Source of the DNA: Millisia brevis NBRC 105863
GTDB lineage: Bacteria; Actinomycetota; Actinomycetes; Mycobacteriales; Mycobacteriaceae
DNA length: 64,000 nt
Reading direction: 5' to 3'
NCBI RefSeq assembly: GCF_001552615.1
Contig: NZ_BCRN01000009.1
Span: forward strand, 124,001-188,000
Part shown: piece after piece, positions 51,920-60,895 of the stretch
Layout: the number at the start of each line of letters is the position of its first letter
Numbering within the stretch: the first letter of the stretch is position 1
Notes under the pieces: model-generated
Told to the model about the DNA's origin: nothing
Database searches by the model: none
Seen by the model: the letters and a program-made list of their open reading frames with translations, nothing else
Translations under genes and position numbers: made by a program

Positions 51920-53674
51920 GTGACCGCCCGGACGGCGACCGCCATCGCCGCCCTGTGGTCGACGGTCCTGGCGGCGGTGATCCTCGCGCCGCTGCTGCCG
52001 GGCGGCTATCTGCTGCTGCGCGACGCGGTGGCCACCCCGCGGTCGTATCTGACCGACTCGGCGTTGGGCGTCGGCGACGCGGCGCCGCGGGCGGTTCCCC
52101 AGGACGCGGCGATCGCGGCGGCCTCCCGCTTCGTCGACGGCGGTCTGCTGGTCACCGGCCTGGCCCTTGCCGGGTTGATCGCGGCGGGCCTCGGGGCGGC
52201 GCTGCTCGCGCGACGGATCCTGGCCGACGTGATCGCGGGGTCAGGGCTGCCGGCGATGCTGGTCGCCGCGACGGTCGCGGTGTGGAATCCGTACGTCGCC
52301 GAACGCCTCCTGCAGGGGCATTGGAGCCTGCTGGTCGGCTACGGGATGTTGCCGTGGACGGTGCTCGCGGTGATGGCGGCCGCGCAGGCCGGGTCGACGC
52401 GCGAGCGGGTCGGAGCGATCGCCGGAGTGGCGGCCTGCCTCGGGATCGCGGGGCTGACCCCGACCGGATGGGCGCTGGCGACGGTGATCGCCCTGGTGAC
52501 CGCGGCGGCGGTGGGCCGCGCCGGGGAACGGCTCCGGTTGGCCGCCGTAATCGTGGTCCCGGCAGCGGTGACCGCAGCGCCGTGGGTGATCGCCGGGTTG
52601 GGCGCGCAGTCGTCCGCCGATCCGTCGGGTGCGGCGGCCTTTGCCGCCCGGGCCGAACCGTGGTTGGCGACGGTCGGCAGCCTCGCCGGGCTGGGCGGGA
52701 TCTGGAATTCGGCGGCGGTACCCGGATCGCGCAGCACCGGGTGGGCGGCGGTCGCGACCGCGCTGCTGGTGCTGATCGTGGCGGCCGGGATGTGGCGGGC
52801 GTCGACCCGGCTGACCGGGCCCCACCGCCGCGCGGCGATCGCCCTGTTCGCTCTGGCGGCGACCGTTGTTGTGGTGATCGCGCTCGCCGCGACCGGCCCG
52901 GGGATTCGGCTGGTCGCGGCGCTGGGGGACACGGTTCCGGGCGCGGGGCTGTTGCGGGACGGCCAGAAGTGGATCGCGCTGGCGATGCCCGGTTACGCCG
53001 TCGCCGCGGCGGCCCTGGTGACGATGGCGCGGCGGACGGTGCTGGTCGGGGCGGCGGTGCTGGTGGCGGTGATCGCGCCGCTGCCGGATCTCGCCTTCGG
53101 TGTGGGCGGGCAGGTACGGGCGGTGCACTATCCGGACGACTGGGCGACGGTCGCCGCCGCGATCGACGGGCCGGGCGCGGTGGTGGTGCTGCCCGAGGGG
53201 ATGTTCCGCCGGTTCCCCTATTCCGGGGAGGCGCCCGTCCTCGACCCGGCGCCGCGCATGCTGCCCAACGACGTCGTGCAGACCGGCGACCTGCCGGTCG
53301 GGGGGACCACCGTGCTCGGTGAGGGGGCTCGGGCTCGTGAGGTCTACGACGCGGCGGCAGCCGGGCAGTCCGCCGAGCTGGCCCGGTTGGGTGTCGGGTG
53401 GGTATTGATCGAGAACACCGCCGACCCGGGCGCCGCGCCGCTGCCCGCGTTCGACCCGCCGCTGACGACGGTCGTCGATACCCCGGAGTTGACCCTGCTG
53501 CGGGTGGACGACCCGGTGATCTTCCCCCGCCCCCGCACCACAGCGACTTTCGCCCATCTGATCTGGGCGGCGCTCACCGTCGGCGGGATCCTGGTCGCGC
53601 TCGGTGCCCGGCTGCTCCCGGTCGGCGCCGGCCGCCCCCGGCCGGTCCGACCATCGGAACCCGGGCGGTCCTAG
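51920..53674 (+). CDS. Large polytopic membrane protein (Rv0226c-like)
   Basis: A protein of about 584 residues with at least ten hydrophobic segments in its first 400 residues. A soluble outer domain follows (VHYPDDWATVAAAIDGPGAVVVLPEGMFRRFPYSGEAPVLDP), and a last helix lies near residues 545-565. VAATVAVWNPYVAERLLQGHWSLLVGYGMLPW resembles the loop of GT-C type or YfhO-like membrane glycosyltransferases, and GLLRDGQKWIALAMPGYAVA is also like those proteins. It matches Rv0226c in place, strand and size. No ATG lies near; GTG 51920 is chosen because it precedes the first helix. The function is unknown, and a role in envelope glycan assembly is inferred from neighbours. Confidence 0.82.
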   Translation: MTARTATAIAALWSTVLAAVILAPLLPGGYLLLRDAVATPRSYLTDSALGVGDAAPRAVPQDAAIAAASRFVDGGLLVTGLALAGLIAAGLGAALLARRILADVIAGSGLPAMLVAATVAVWNPYVAERLLQGHWSLLVGYGMLPWTVLAVMAAAQAGSTRERVGAIAGVAACLGIAGLTPTGWALATVIALVTAAAVGRAGERLRLAAVIVVPAAVTAAPWVIAGLGAQSSADPSGAAAFAARAEPWLATVGSLAGLGGIWNSAAVPGSRSTGWAAVATALLVLIVAAGMWRASTRLTGPHRRAAIALFALAATVVVVIALAATGPGIRLVAALGDTVPGAGLLRDGQKWIALAMPGYAVAAAALVTMARRTVLVGAAVLVAVIAPLPDLAFGVGGQVRAVHYPDDWATVAAAIDGPGAVVVLPEGMFRRFPYSGEAPVLDPAPRMLPNDVVQTGDLPVGGTTVLGEGARAREVYDAAAAGQSAELARLGVGWVLIENTADPGAAPLPAFDPPLTTVVDTPELTLLRVDDPVIFPRPRTTATFAHLIWAALTVGGILVALGARLLPVGAGRPRPVRPSEPGRS

Positions 53675-53739
53675 CGTCGCCGGCAGTCCCGGTCGGTCCC
53701 GGGGTTGCCGGCAGTCCCGGTCGGGACCCGGCCGCCGGG

Positions 53740-55002
53740 TCAGGCGGACGCGCGCGGAGCGGCGTCGATCGATTCCGTCGGTTCCCGTTCGGAAGGCGTC
53801 CGCTCCGGGGGTACCAGCCCGCTGCGGTAGTCGGCGCCGGCGGCGACCGCAGTCAGCACGGCGGCCACCCCGTCGGCGCACTGCTCCCAGGAGAACTCCT
53901 CGGTCCGCGCGCGCGCCTTCTCCCCCAACTCGGCCCGACGACGCCGATCGGTCAGCAGGTCATGGGCGGCGCGGCCCATCCCCTCGACCGCGCCCGGCCG
54001 CGCGTCGTCGTCGTGGTAGCCGTCGACCAGCAGGCCGGTCACGCCATCGATGATCGAATCGGTCAGCCCCCGCGAGGTGCGATAGCCGACGGTCGGCACC
54101 CCGTGTTGGGCCGCCTCGACCACCGCCAGACCCCACCCCTCCTTGCGGGACGGCATCAGGTGGACCCACCAGCGGCCGATCAGCCGGTGCTTCGTCGGCT
54201 CGTCGACGTGGCCATGGAAGGTGACCGCTTCGGCGACGCCCTGCTCGGCGGCGTAATCGCGCAGGTTCTGTTCCCACCAGCCGCCGCCGACGATGTCGAG
54301 GCGCAGGTCGGGGATATGCGGGCGCAGCGCGACGAGCACGTCGATCGCGTCCTCGATCTGCTTGTGCGGCACCAGCCGCGACAGCACCCCGATCGTCGGG
54401 CCCGGCGCTCGCGTCTCGACGCCGCCGACCGGGATACCGACGGGGATCGGATCGACCCCGTTGCGGACCACCGCGATGCGCTCGGCGTCGACGCCGAGGC
54501 CGACCAATTCCTCCGCCGACGGCAACGACACGGTCAGGTACTGGTTGCGCCGGTGGACCAGCGGCGACAGGGTCGACTCGATCCACCACCCGAACCGGCC
54601 CATCAGCCGCCCGGCAACGGGCCACTGCTCGCGGTGGCCGTGGTGGACGAGCACGACCACGCGTTGGCCCAACAGCAGCCGCGCGAAGAAGGGGACGCCG
54701 TTCTGGGTGTCGATGATCGCGTCCGGCAGCTCGCCCGCGAGCGGTCCGAAGCCGAGACGCCCGGCCGCGATCGCGGTCAACGCCCGCGGGTAGACCGACA
54801 GCCGCCCGCCGCCGCGGCTGATCCGGATGCCGTCGCGATCCTCGTCCGCAGCCGCTCCCGGGTAGCCCGCCGTGCGCAGGGTGACATCGACGCCGCGCCG
54901 CGCCAGCTGGGTGCCGACCTGCTCGAGGTAGCGCTCGCTGCCGCCGCCCTGCGGGTGACCGGTATCGCGCCAGCACAAGAGCAGCACGCGGCGCAGATGC
55001 AT
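53740..55002 (-). CDS. Glycosyltransferase family 4 protein (Rv0225-like)
   Basis: A 420-residue retaining GT-B glycosyltransferase, cytoplasmic or peripheral. VLLLCWRDTGHPQGGGSERYLEQVGTQLARRG at residues 6-37 (key block PQGGGSERYL) is the acceptor-side N-terminal loop. TIGVLSRLVPHKQIEDAIDVL opens the donor domain, and PSRKEGWGLAVVEAAQHGVPTVGYRT near residues 295-320 contains the E-x7-E nucleotide-sugar motif. The ATG at 55002 has GGTGG nearby upstream. It matches Rv0225 and converges with the Rv0226c-like gene. It probably transfers a hexose to a lipid-linked or glycan acceptor. Confidence 0.92.
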   Translation of the reverse strand: MHLRRVLLLCWRDTGHPQGGGSERYLEQVGTQLARRGVDVTLRTAGYPGAAADEDRDGIRISRGGGRLSVYPRALTAIAAGRLGFGPLAGELPDAIIDTQNGVPFFARLLLGQRVVVLVHHGHREQWPVAGRLMGRFGWWIESTLSPLVHRRNQYLTVSLPSAEELVGLGVDAERIAVVRNGVDPIPVGIPVGGVETRAPGPTIGVLSRLVPHKQIEDAIDVLVALRPHIPDLRLDIVGGGWWEQNLRDYAAEQGVAEAVTFHGHVDEPTKHRLIGRWWVHLMPSRKEGWGLAVVEAAQHGVPTVGYRTSRGLTDSIIDGVTGLLVDGYHDDDARPGAVEGMGRAAHDLLTDRRRRAELGEKARARTEEFSWEQCADGVAAVLTAVAAGADYRSGLVPPERTPSEREPTESIDAAPRASA

Positions 55003-55146
55003 GTCACCACCATTCGGACGAGGTCTTTCGAGGGCATATCGCCACCGATCGGCCGCATATTTCACCCGGCCGCGCTCGCCACACTGTATAGCCTGCCCGT
55101 TTCGGCACCGAAAACCGCGCTCAGCGCGGGTTGGGCTCCCCGATCG

Positions 55147-57264
55147 TCAGTGTTCGGGGAGGGCGACGAGGTTGCCGTCCTCGATGTCGAGGCGGACGCG
55201 TGAGCCGGGGGCGAGGTCTTCGGCGATGATCAGGCGCGAGAGCCGGCGGTCGACCTCGCGGGAGATGGTGCGCCGCAACGGGCGGGCACCGAGTTCCGGT
55301 TGGTGACCGCGCTCCACCAGCCAGTCCAGCGCGGCCGGGGTGACGGTCAGGCCGATCCCGCGGGCGGCGAGGCGCTCGACGGTGTCGCTCAGGAGCAGCG
55401 CGGCGATATCGCGCAGCCGCGCCCGGTCGAGGGCGTGGAAGAGCACGGTCTCGTCGATCCGCCCGAGGAATTCCGGCCGGAAGTGTAGCCGTACCAGCCC
55501 GAGCAGCCGATCGCGGATCTCCTCGACGTCGCGCCCGGCGGCCGCGGCGGCCAGCAACTCTCCGGCCCCGATATTGCTGGTCATGATGATGACCGTGTTG
55601 CTGAAGTCGACGGTGCGACCGTGCGAGTCGGTCAACCGGCCCGCATCGAGGACCTGCAACAACGTCGCGGTGACGTCGGAATGTGCCTTTTCGATCTCGT
55701 CGAGCAGCAACACCGCGTAGGGGGTGCGGCGCACCGCCTCGGTCAGCTGCCCGGCATCCTCGTAGCCGACGTGTCCGGGCGGGGCACCGGTCAGCCGCAG
55801 GGCGCTGCCCTTGTCGGCGTACTCGCTCATATCGAATCGCAGCAGCATGTCGGGGCTGTCGAAGAGGGTGTCGGCCAGGGCGCGGGCCAGTTCGGTCTTA
55901 CCGACGCCGGTCGGCCCGAGGAATAGGAACGACCCGATCGGCCGGTTCGGGTGAGTCAGCCCGGCCCGCCCGGCGCGCACCGCGTCGGCGACCGCCTCGA
56001 CCGCGTCGTCCTGGCCGATGACCCGGCGGTGCAGGTGTACTTCGAGGTCGAGCAGCCGGCTGCGTTCGTCGCGGGTCATCTTGGCGACCGGGATGCCGGT
56101 GGCTCGGGCGACGGCATCGGCGATATCGGCGGCGGTGATCCGGCGAGGCCCGACCTCGCGCGTCACCTCCGCGGTGGCCTCCCCCAACTTCACCTCGGTC
56201 GCCTCGAGGTCGTCGGTCAGCTCGCGGGCTCGTTCGAATTCCTCGGCGGCGACGGCGGCATCGCGTTCGCGGGTCAGCCGCTCGACCTCGCGCGCGAGGT
56301 CCTCGGCGACCCGACCGTCGTTCGCCCGGCCCGCGCCGAGCCGCGCCTTCGCCCCGGCACGGTCGATCAGGTCGACCGCCTTGTCCGGCAGGAAACGGTC
56401 GGTCATATACCGCGCGGACAGCTCGACGGCGGCGATGAGCGCCTCGTCGTCGATGCGCACGTTGTGGTGGGTCTCGTAGCGCACCCGCAGGCCGCGCAGG
56501 ATCTCGATGGCCACCACCGGGGTCGGCTCGGCCACCCGGATCGGTTCGAAGCGCCGCTCGAGGGCGGGGTCGGATTCGATGCGCTTGCGGTACTCGCCGG
56601 CGGTGGTGGCGCCCATCATGTGCAGTTCGCCGCGGGCGAGGGCGGGTTTGAGGATGTTTCCCGCGTCCATCGGCGCGCCCTGCGCCGAGCCGGCGCCGAC
56701 CAGGTTGTGGATCTCGTCGACGAAGAGCACCACCGGCGGCTCGGCGGCGGAGACCTCGCGGATGATCGCGGTCAGACGCTGCTCGAATTCGCCGCGGTAT
56801 TTGGTGCCGGCGACCATTCCGGGGATGTCGAGGGCGACGACACGGGCGCCGCGCAAGGAATCGGGGACCTCGTCCGCGGCGATGCGTTGCGCGACCCCCT
56901 CGGCGATCGCGGTCTTGCCGACGCCGGGGTCCCCGATCAGCACCGGATTGTTCTTGGTGCGCCGGGCGAGGACCTCGAGGACCTGCTCGATCTCGGCGTC
57001 GCGGCCGATCACCGGGTCGAGTCCGCCGTGTTCGGCGTCGGCGGTCAGGTCCCGGCCGTACCGGTCGAGGCTCGGGGTGCGCGCGAAGGTCGGGCGTGGC
57101 CGGCGCGGGCCCTGTTGCCCGCTCCCGGTACCGCGTGACGGCTGCTGCTGCAGGCCGCCGATCAGGGCGTTGCCCAGTTCGTCGAGCAGATATTGCACGA
57201 CACCTTCGAGCCCACCGTTCGGGCCGGGGCGGTCGGAACCGGGTTGCTGGCGATCGTCGGGCAC
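55147..57264 (-). CDS. Clp-type AAA+ ATPase without N-domain (ClpB/ClpC-like)
   Basis: A 705-residue double-ring ATPase. The usual N-terminal Clp-N repeats (about 140 residues) are replaced by a 60-residue Gln/Gly/Pro-rich stretch. Domain 1 has Walker A GDPGVGKT at 111-118, [13 protein letters not shown] near 181, and the pore loop [13 protein letters not shown] short coiled-coil middle domain ([20 protein letters not shown]) is of ClpC size, shorter than ClpB's. Domain 2 has [15 protein letters not shown] near 450, [10 protein letters not shown] and [12 protein letters not shown]. No LGF/IGF ClpP-docking loop is seen, which points to a disaggregase or remodeller rather than a protease partner. 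The GTG start has GAGGAGG just upstream. It ends a four-gene operon. Confidence 0.92.
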   Translation of the reverse strand: MPDDRQQPGSDRPGPNGGLEGVVQYLLDELGNALIGGLQQQPSRGTGSGQQGPRRPRPTFARTPSLDRYGRDLTADAEHGGLDPVIGRDAEIEQVLEVLARRTKNNPVLIGDPGVGKTAIAEGVAQRIAADEVPDSLRGARVVALDIPGMVAGTKYRGEFEQRLTAIIREVSAAEPPVVLFVDEIHNLVGAGSAQGAPMDAGNILKPALARGELHMMGATTAGEYRKRIESDPALERRFEPIRVAEPTPVVAIEILRGLRVRYETHHNVRIDDEALIAAVELSARYMTDRFLPDKAVDLIDRAGAKARLGAGRANDGRVAEDLAREVERLTRERDAAVAAEEFERARELTDDLEATEVKLGEATAEVTREVGPRRITAADIADAVARATGIPVAKMTRDERSRLLDLEVHLHRRVIGQDDAVEAVADAVRAGRAGLTHPNRPIGSFLFLGPTGVGKTELARALADTLFDSPDMLLRFDMSEYADKGSALRLTGAPPGHVGYEDAGQLTEAVRRTPYAVLLLDEIEKAHSDVTATLLQVLDAGRLTDSHGRTVDFSNTVIIMTSNIGAGELLAAAAAGRDVEEIRDRLLGLVRLHFRPEFLGRIDETVLFHALDRARLRDIAALLLSDTVERLAARGIGLTVTPAALDWLVERGHQPELGARPLRRTISREVDRRLSRLIIAEDLAPGSRVRLDIEDGNLVALPEH

Positions 57265-57289
57265 GGCCCCTCCTCGGGTACGGGCGAAT

Positions 57290-57808
57290 CTACGTCCGAT
57301 GATCCCCGGCGCCGACGATTCGCGCTCGTAACGATCCGTCATCGCGCATCCGCACCACCACGCCGGTGCGCCGCAGGTGCAGGCCGACCAGCAGGCAGGC
57401 GGCCAGCGCGACGATCTGGCCGCCGAGGCCGGTGACGCCGGCGCTCACCAGCGCCAGGGCCACCCCGGCGAAGACGCCGAGCAACAGCAGCGGCTCGCGG
57501 CGTCGGTAGGCGAACAGGATCGCCACCAGCGCCAGGACCAGCCCGACCCGGGCGGGACTGCCGTATCCGGCGACGACGTGCGCATAGGGTCCGACGGTCC
57601 AGCCGGGTGTCCACGACATCCCGCTGCACTCGACGGTGCCGTCGGCCATCGACACGCAGAACCCCGGCGTGAACGAGCCCGGCACGTCGATCCCCACCCC
57701 GACGGCGCGCGACCACGGCAGCCCGAGGCTGATCAGCAGCAACGCCGCCGCGGCCACCAGCAACCCCGGCCCGATCGCCCGGCCGGTGTCGCGGAACCCG
57801 GAGGTCAC
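57290..57808 (-). CDS. Small polytopic membrane protein, unknown function
   Basis: A 172-residue protein with about five hydrophobic segments, beginning [21 protein letters not shown]. An outer loop after the first segment has [27 protein letters not shown], in which two cysteines could form a disulfide. The pattern LPWS plus a short loop and later helices resembles many uncharacterised actinobacterial membrane proteins. The GTG start lies 1 bp after the stop of the Pro/Gly-rich protein gene, and the Clp-type ATPase starts 25 bp after its own stop, so all three are likely co-expressed. I do not recognise the family. Confidence 0.75.
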   Translation of the reverse strand: MTSGFRDTGRAIGPGLLVAAAALLLISLGLPWSRAVGVGIDVPGSFTPGFCVSMADGTVECSGMSWTPGWTVGPYAHVVAGYGSPARVGLVLALVAILFAYRRREPLLLLGVFAGVALALVSAGVTGLGGQIVALAACLLVGLHLRRTGVVVRMRDDGSLRARIVGAGDHRT

Positions 57809-57809
57809 G

Positions 57810-58589
57810 TCAGACCCGGCGCGGCGTCAGCCACAACGACGTCGCCGCGGCGCCGACCCCGAGGGTCTGCAGGAATCCGCCGTTGGAGGTGATCTCGGGG
57901 AGCACGATCAGCACCCAGTAGACCAACAGCGCGCCGGTGCACAGAGCCGCGACCGTCCAGGCCTGACTCGGTGAGGAGGTCGCGCTCTTGGTGATCGACG
58001 ACAGCTGGCCGATCGCGGCGACGGCCGCGAAGACCGCCCAGAGCAGGTAGCGACTCCACCCGGTCTCGCCGCCCTCGGGCCAGCTCAACCCGATCAGCAC
58101 CAGGATCGGGCAGGCGATCTGGGCGGCGCGCCGCAGCCCGTCCGGGGTGTACCGGTCGGCGAGCGATCCGCCGGGCGGCGTCCCGGCAAAGCCGACTCCG
58201 GGCGCACCCGGCGGCGGGCCGCCCGGTGGTGGAGCGGCCGGCTGGACCCGACCGTGGCCGGGTACGTAGCCGGGCGCCGGCACGGAACCCGGTTGACCCA
58301 TTCCCGGTTGGCCCATTCCGGGTTGACCCATCCCCTGCCTGCCCATGCCCGGCTGGTCGGTACCGGGCGAGGCCGTACCGGGCGGGACGGTCGGCTGCGG
58401 TGGGAAGCCCGGTCCCGACGGCGGGACGCCGGGACCCTGCTGCGGGAACCCTGGCGCGGGTGGCATATCGAAACCCGACCACGACTCCGGTCCCGGACCA
58501 CCGGGCCCGTCGGCCCCCGGCTGTGCGCCCGGGCCGGGTTGCCCCGATGCGGGTTCTCGTCGGGCGCCTCCCGACCACGGCGTGCTCAT
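57810..58589 (-). CDS. Pro/Gly-rich membrane protein with pentapeptide repeats
   Basis: A 259-residue protein. Residues 1-135 are Pro/Gly/Gln-rich and cytoplasmic, with GMGQP repeats near residues 85-105 encoded by 15-bp DNA repeats around 58,280-58,345. The C-terminal half has about four hydrophobic segments (RRAAQIACPILVLIGLSWP, LLWAVFAAVAAIGQL, AALCTGALLVYWVLIVLP). This layout is typical of uncharacterised actinobacterial membrane proteins with flexible tails. ATG 58589 is used; the ORF reaches 58742 but then overlaps the upstream EamA gene. It is followed 1 bp later by another membrane protein gene and then the Clp-type ATPase. Confidence 0.75.
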   Translation of the reverse strand: MSTPWSGGARREPASGQPGPGAQPGADGPGGPGPESWSGFDMPPAPGFPQQGPGVPPSGPGFPPQPTVPPGTASPGTDQPGMGRQGMGQPGMGQPGMGQPGSVPAPGYVPGHGRVQPAAPPPGGPPPGAPGVGFAGTPPGGSLADRYTPDGLRRAAQIACPILVLIGLSWPEGGETGWSRYLLWAVFAAVAAIGQLSSITKSATSSPSQAWTVAALCTGALLVYWVLIVLPEITSNGGFLQTLGVGAAATSLWLTPRRV

Positions 58590-58599
58590 ACGCAGGTGT

Positions 58600-59616
58600 T
58601 TAGCAGGTCGACCCACCAACAGGGGTGAAGCGAGCGGAGCCGACCGGCGTGTCCGCTTCTGCTGTGGTGCGGTCGACAACCGGCGACGGGTCGCCTTCGG
58701 ATCGCTCCCCATCGGCGTCCTGTCGCTCACCGCGCTCGGCATCGACGGCGGCCCGCGGGGTGCGTGCGGCCCACAGCACCCCGACCACGACGATCACCCC
58801 GCCGACGAACTCCAACGGCGTCGGCCGCTGTCCGAGCGCCACCCAGGCCGCCCCGATCCCGGTGATCGGCACCAACATCGAGAACGGCGCGACGACGCTC
58901 GCCGGGTAGCGGGCCATCAACCACACCCAGATCCCGGACCCGACGATGGTGCCGAGCACGATTGTGTAGGCCAACCCGATCCACGCGGGCAGCGCGCCGA
59001 TCGACCACGATCCGATCATCGCGTCGCGGATCCGCTCCGGCCCCTCGACCAGCAACGACAGCGCGAACATCGGCAGCGGCGGGACCACCGACATCCACAG
59101 GGTCAGCTGCATCGGGTTCGGCGCCTTCGCCTGCCGGCTGGCCAGATTGCCCAGCGCCCATCCGAAACCGCCCAGGATCACCAGCGCGAACGGCCACCAG
59201 GCCCCCGCCCCGGCCCGCGCGACGCCGACCACCCCGAGTCCGAAGACCGCCGCGGCGACGCCGACCATCGTGCGACCGGAGAGCCGCTCGCGCAGCAGGA
59301 CCGCCCCGAGGATCACGGTGAACGGCGCCGACGACTGCAGCACCAACGACGCGAGCCCGGCCGGGAAGCCGGCCGCCATCCCCAGGTAGAGCCCGATGAA
59401 CTGCAGGGTGCCGAAGCCGAGCCCGTAGCCGATCAGCCATCGGGCGGGCACCTGCGGGCGCGGGACGAGCAGCACGGTCGGGATCGCGATGATCAGGAAG
59501 CGCAACCCGACCAGGAACAACGGCGGGAACTGCTCGAGGGAGGCGTGGATCGCCAGGAAGTTGATCCCCCACAGGGTCGCAACCAGGACGGCGAGGCAGG
59601 CATGTTGGCGGGTCAC
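58600..59616 (-). CDS. EamA family (DMT) transporter
   Basis: A 338-residue membrane protein with ten helices in two EamA repeats. CLAVLVATLWGINFLAIHASLEQFPPLFLVGLRFLI opens the first (the pattern WGINFLAIH and P-x-F-x-x-x-R is typical). LYLGMAAGFPAGLASLVLQSSAPFTVILGAVLLRERLS ends it, and the second repeat carries PFSMLVPITGIGAAWVALGQRP. A hydrophilic tail of about 50 residues follows. The GTG at 59616 has AAGGA upstream. It is divergent from a LysR gene with only 72 bp between, the common regulator/exporter arrangement, and it leads the operon ending in the Clp-type ATPase. The substrate may be an amino acid or metabolite. Confidence 0.92.
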   Translation of the reverse strand: MTRQHACLAVLVATLWGINFLAIHASLEQFPPLFLVGLRFLIIAIPTVLLVPRPQVPARWLIGYGLGFGTLQFIGLYLGMAAGFPAGLASLVLQSSAPFTVILGAVLLRERLSGRTMVGVAAAVFGLGVVGVARAGAGAWWPFALVILGGFGWALGNLASRQAKAPNPMQLTLWMSVVPPLPMFALSLLVEGPERIRDAMIGSWSIGALPAWIGLAYTIVLGTIVGSGIWVWLMARYPASVVAPFSMLVPITGIGAAWVALGQRPTPLEFVGGVIVVVGVLWAARTPRAAVDAERGERQDADGERSEGDPSPVVDRTTAEADTPVGSARFTPVGGSTC

Positions 59617-59638
59617 GACACCGATCCTTCGCCCCGCT

Positions 59639-59690
59639 ATTCATCAGGTCCAGCGAATCTTTATGAATCCAATATGTAGCCTTCCTACAT
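59639..59690. promoter_or_regulatory. Dyads in the divergent EamA/lysR promoter region
   Basis: ATGTAG (59674-59679) and CTACAT (59685-59690) are perfect inverted repeats around five bases and overlap the lysR start codon. ATTCAT (59639-59644) and ATGAAT (59663-59668) form a second, wider dyad. The 72-bp gap is too short for much else. No ribosome site precedes the lysR ATG, so it may be leaderless. Confidence 0.5.
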
Positions 59691-60654
59691 GGATGTGCGT
59701 CATCTGGAGCTCTTGCGCGAGTTGTCGGTGCGCGGCACGCTCGCCGCGGTGGCCGCCGCCACCCACCGCACCCCGTCGGCGTTGTCCCAACAGTTGCGGA
59801 CCGCGGAGCGCGACTTCGGGGTCGCGCTGATCGAGCCGCACGGCCGCGGGGTCCGCCTCACCGCCGCCGGCCGGCTGCTGGCCGACAGCGCGGACGAGGT
59901 CTGCGCGGCGATGGCGACCGTGCGAGCGCGCCTCGACGCGGCGACCGGGGCCCCGCGCGGACTGGTCACCATCGGCACCCTGCCGAGCGCCGGTGAAGCC
60001 CTGCTGCCCGAGCTGGTGACCGCGACGATGGGCAGCGGCATCACCCTGGACATCGAGGACTTCGATCTCGCGGAGGCCGACTACGCCACGCGCACCCTCG
60101 ACGCGGATGTGGTGATCGCGCACAGCCTGACCGGCGACGTCCCGGCCGGCGCGCACGACCTGATCACCCGCGTCCTCGCCCGCGAACCGATCGATGTCGC
60201 CCTGCCCGCCGACCATCCGTTGACCGCGAAGGCCCGGCTGCGACCCACCGATCTGGTGACGTCGCGGTGGATCGGGGTACCGACGGGCTATCCCTTCGAC
60301 GACATCCTGATCGCGGTCGAACGTCTCACCGGCACCCCGCTCGACCGGCGGGTCCGCCTGCGCGACAACCGGCTGGCCGAGTCGCTGGTCGCCACCGGCG
60401 CGGGCCTGGCCCTGTTGCCGCGCTTCACCACCCGCGAGCGGCCGGGCATGGTGATCCGTCCATTGGACGGTGTCCGATCGGCGCGCAGCATCGTGGCACT
60501 GAGCCGACCCGACCGGTACGCGCGGTTCGCGGTGCGCACCGTCGTCGACATGCTCGAGCGGATCGGCCGACGCCGGTCGGACGATCACCGACCGCCGGGC
60601 GGCCACAACCGGCCGGCCACCGACCGGGATCAGGATTTCGGGCCGATTCGATGA
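59689..60654 (+). CDS. LysR family transcriptional regulator
   Basis: A 321-residue regulator. MDVRHLELLRELSVRGTLAAVAAATHRTPSALSQQLRTAERDFG contains the winged helix (recognition helix PSALSQQLRTAE around residues 29-40). The effector domain has VTIGTLPSAGEALLPELV and LVTSRWIGVPTGYPFDD. It lies divergent from an EamA transporter, the pattern seen for LysR proteins that control metabolite exporters. ATG 59689 is used although no ribosome site is visible. The C-terminus ends in about 30 polar residues beyond the fold. Confidence 0.93.
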   Translation: MDVRHLELLRELSVRGTLAAVAAATHRTPSALSQQLRTAERDFGVALIEPHGRGVRLTAAGRLLADSADEVCAAMATVRARLDAATGAPRGLVTIGTLPSAGEALLPELVTATMGSGITLDIEDFDLAEADYATRTLDADVVIAHSLTGDVPAGAHDLITRVLAREPIDVALPADHPLTAKARLRPTDLVTSRWIGVPTGYPFDDILIAVERLTGTPLDRRVRLRDNRLAESLVATGAGLALLPRFTTRERPGMVIRPLDGVRSARSIVALSRPDRYARFAVRTVVDMLERIGRRRSDDHRPPGGHNRPATDRDQDFGPIR

Positions 60655-60895
60655 CCATCAGCCCGTAATACGAGTTACCTACAACATGACTGCCCATATA
60701 TTTCATGGATCCCGGACAACCGGACCGCACAAGAGAACTCAGCCTTATCACAGTTGAGGCCGAACCGATCCGATGAGACAAACTTCGCTAAGGTGAACGC
60801 CACACCCCGGGTCGGGTGTATCCGTTTCGGGAGGTCGGGCCCGAGCCCGGACCTGCCGGGGTGCCATGGACATGGCCTCGACCCGGAAGCGATCC

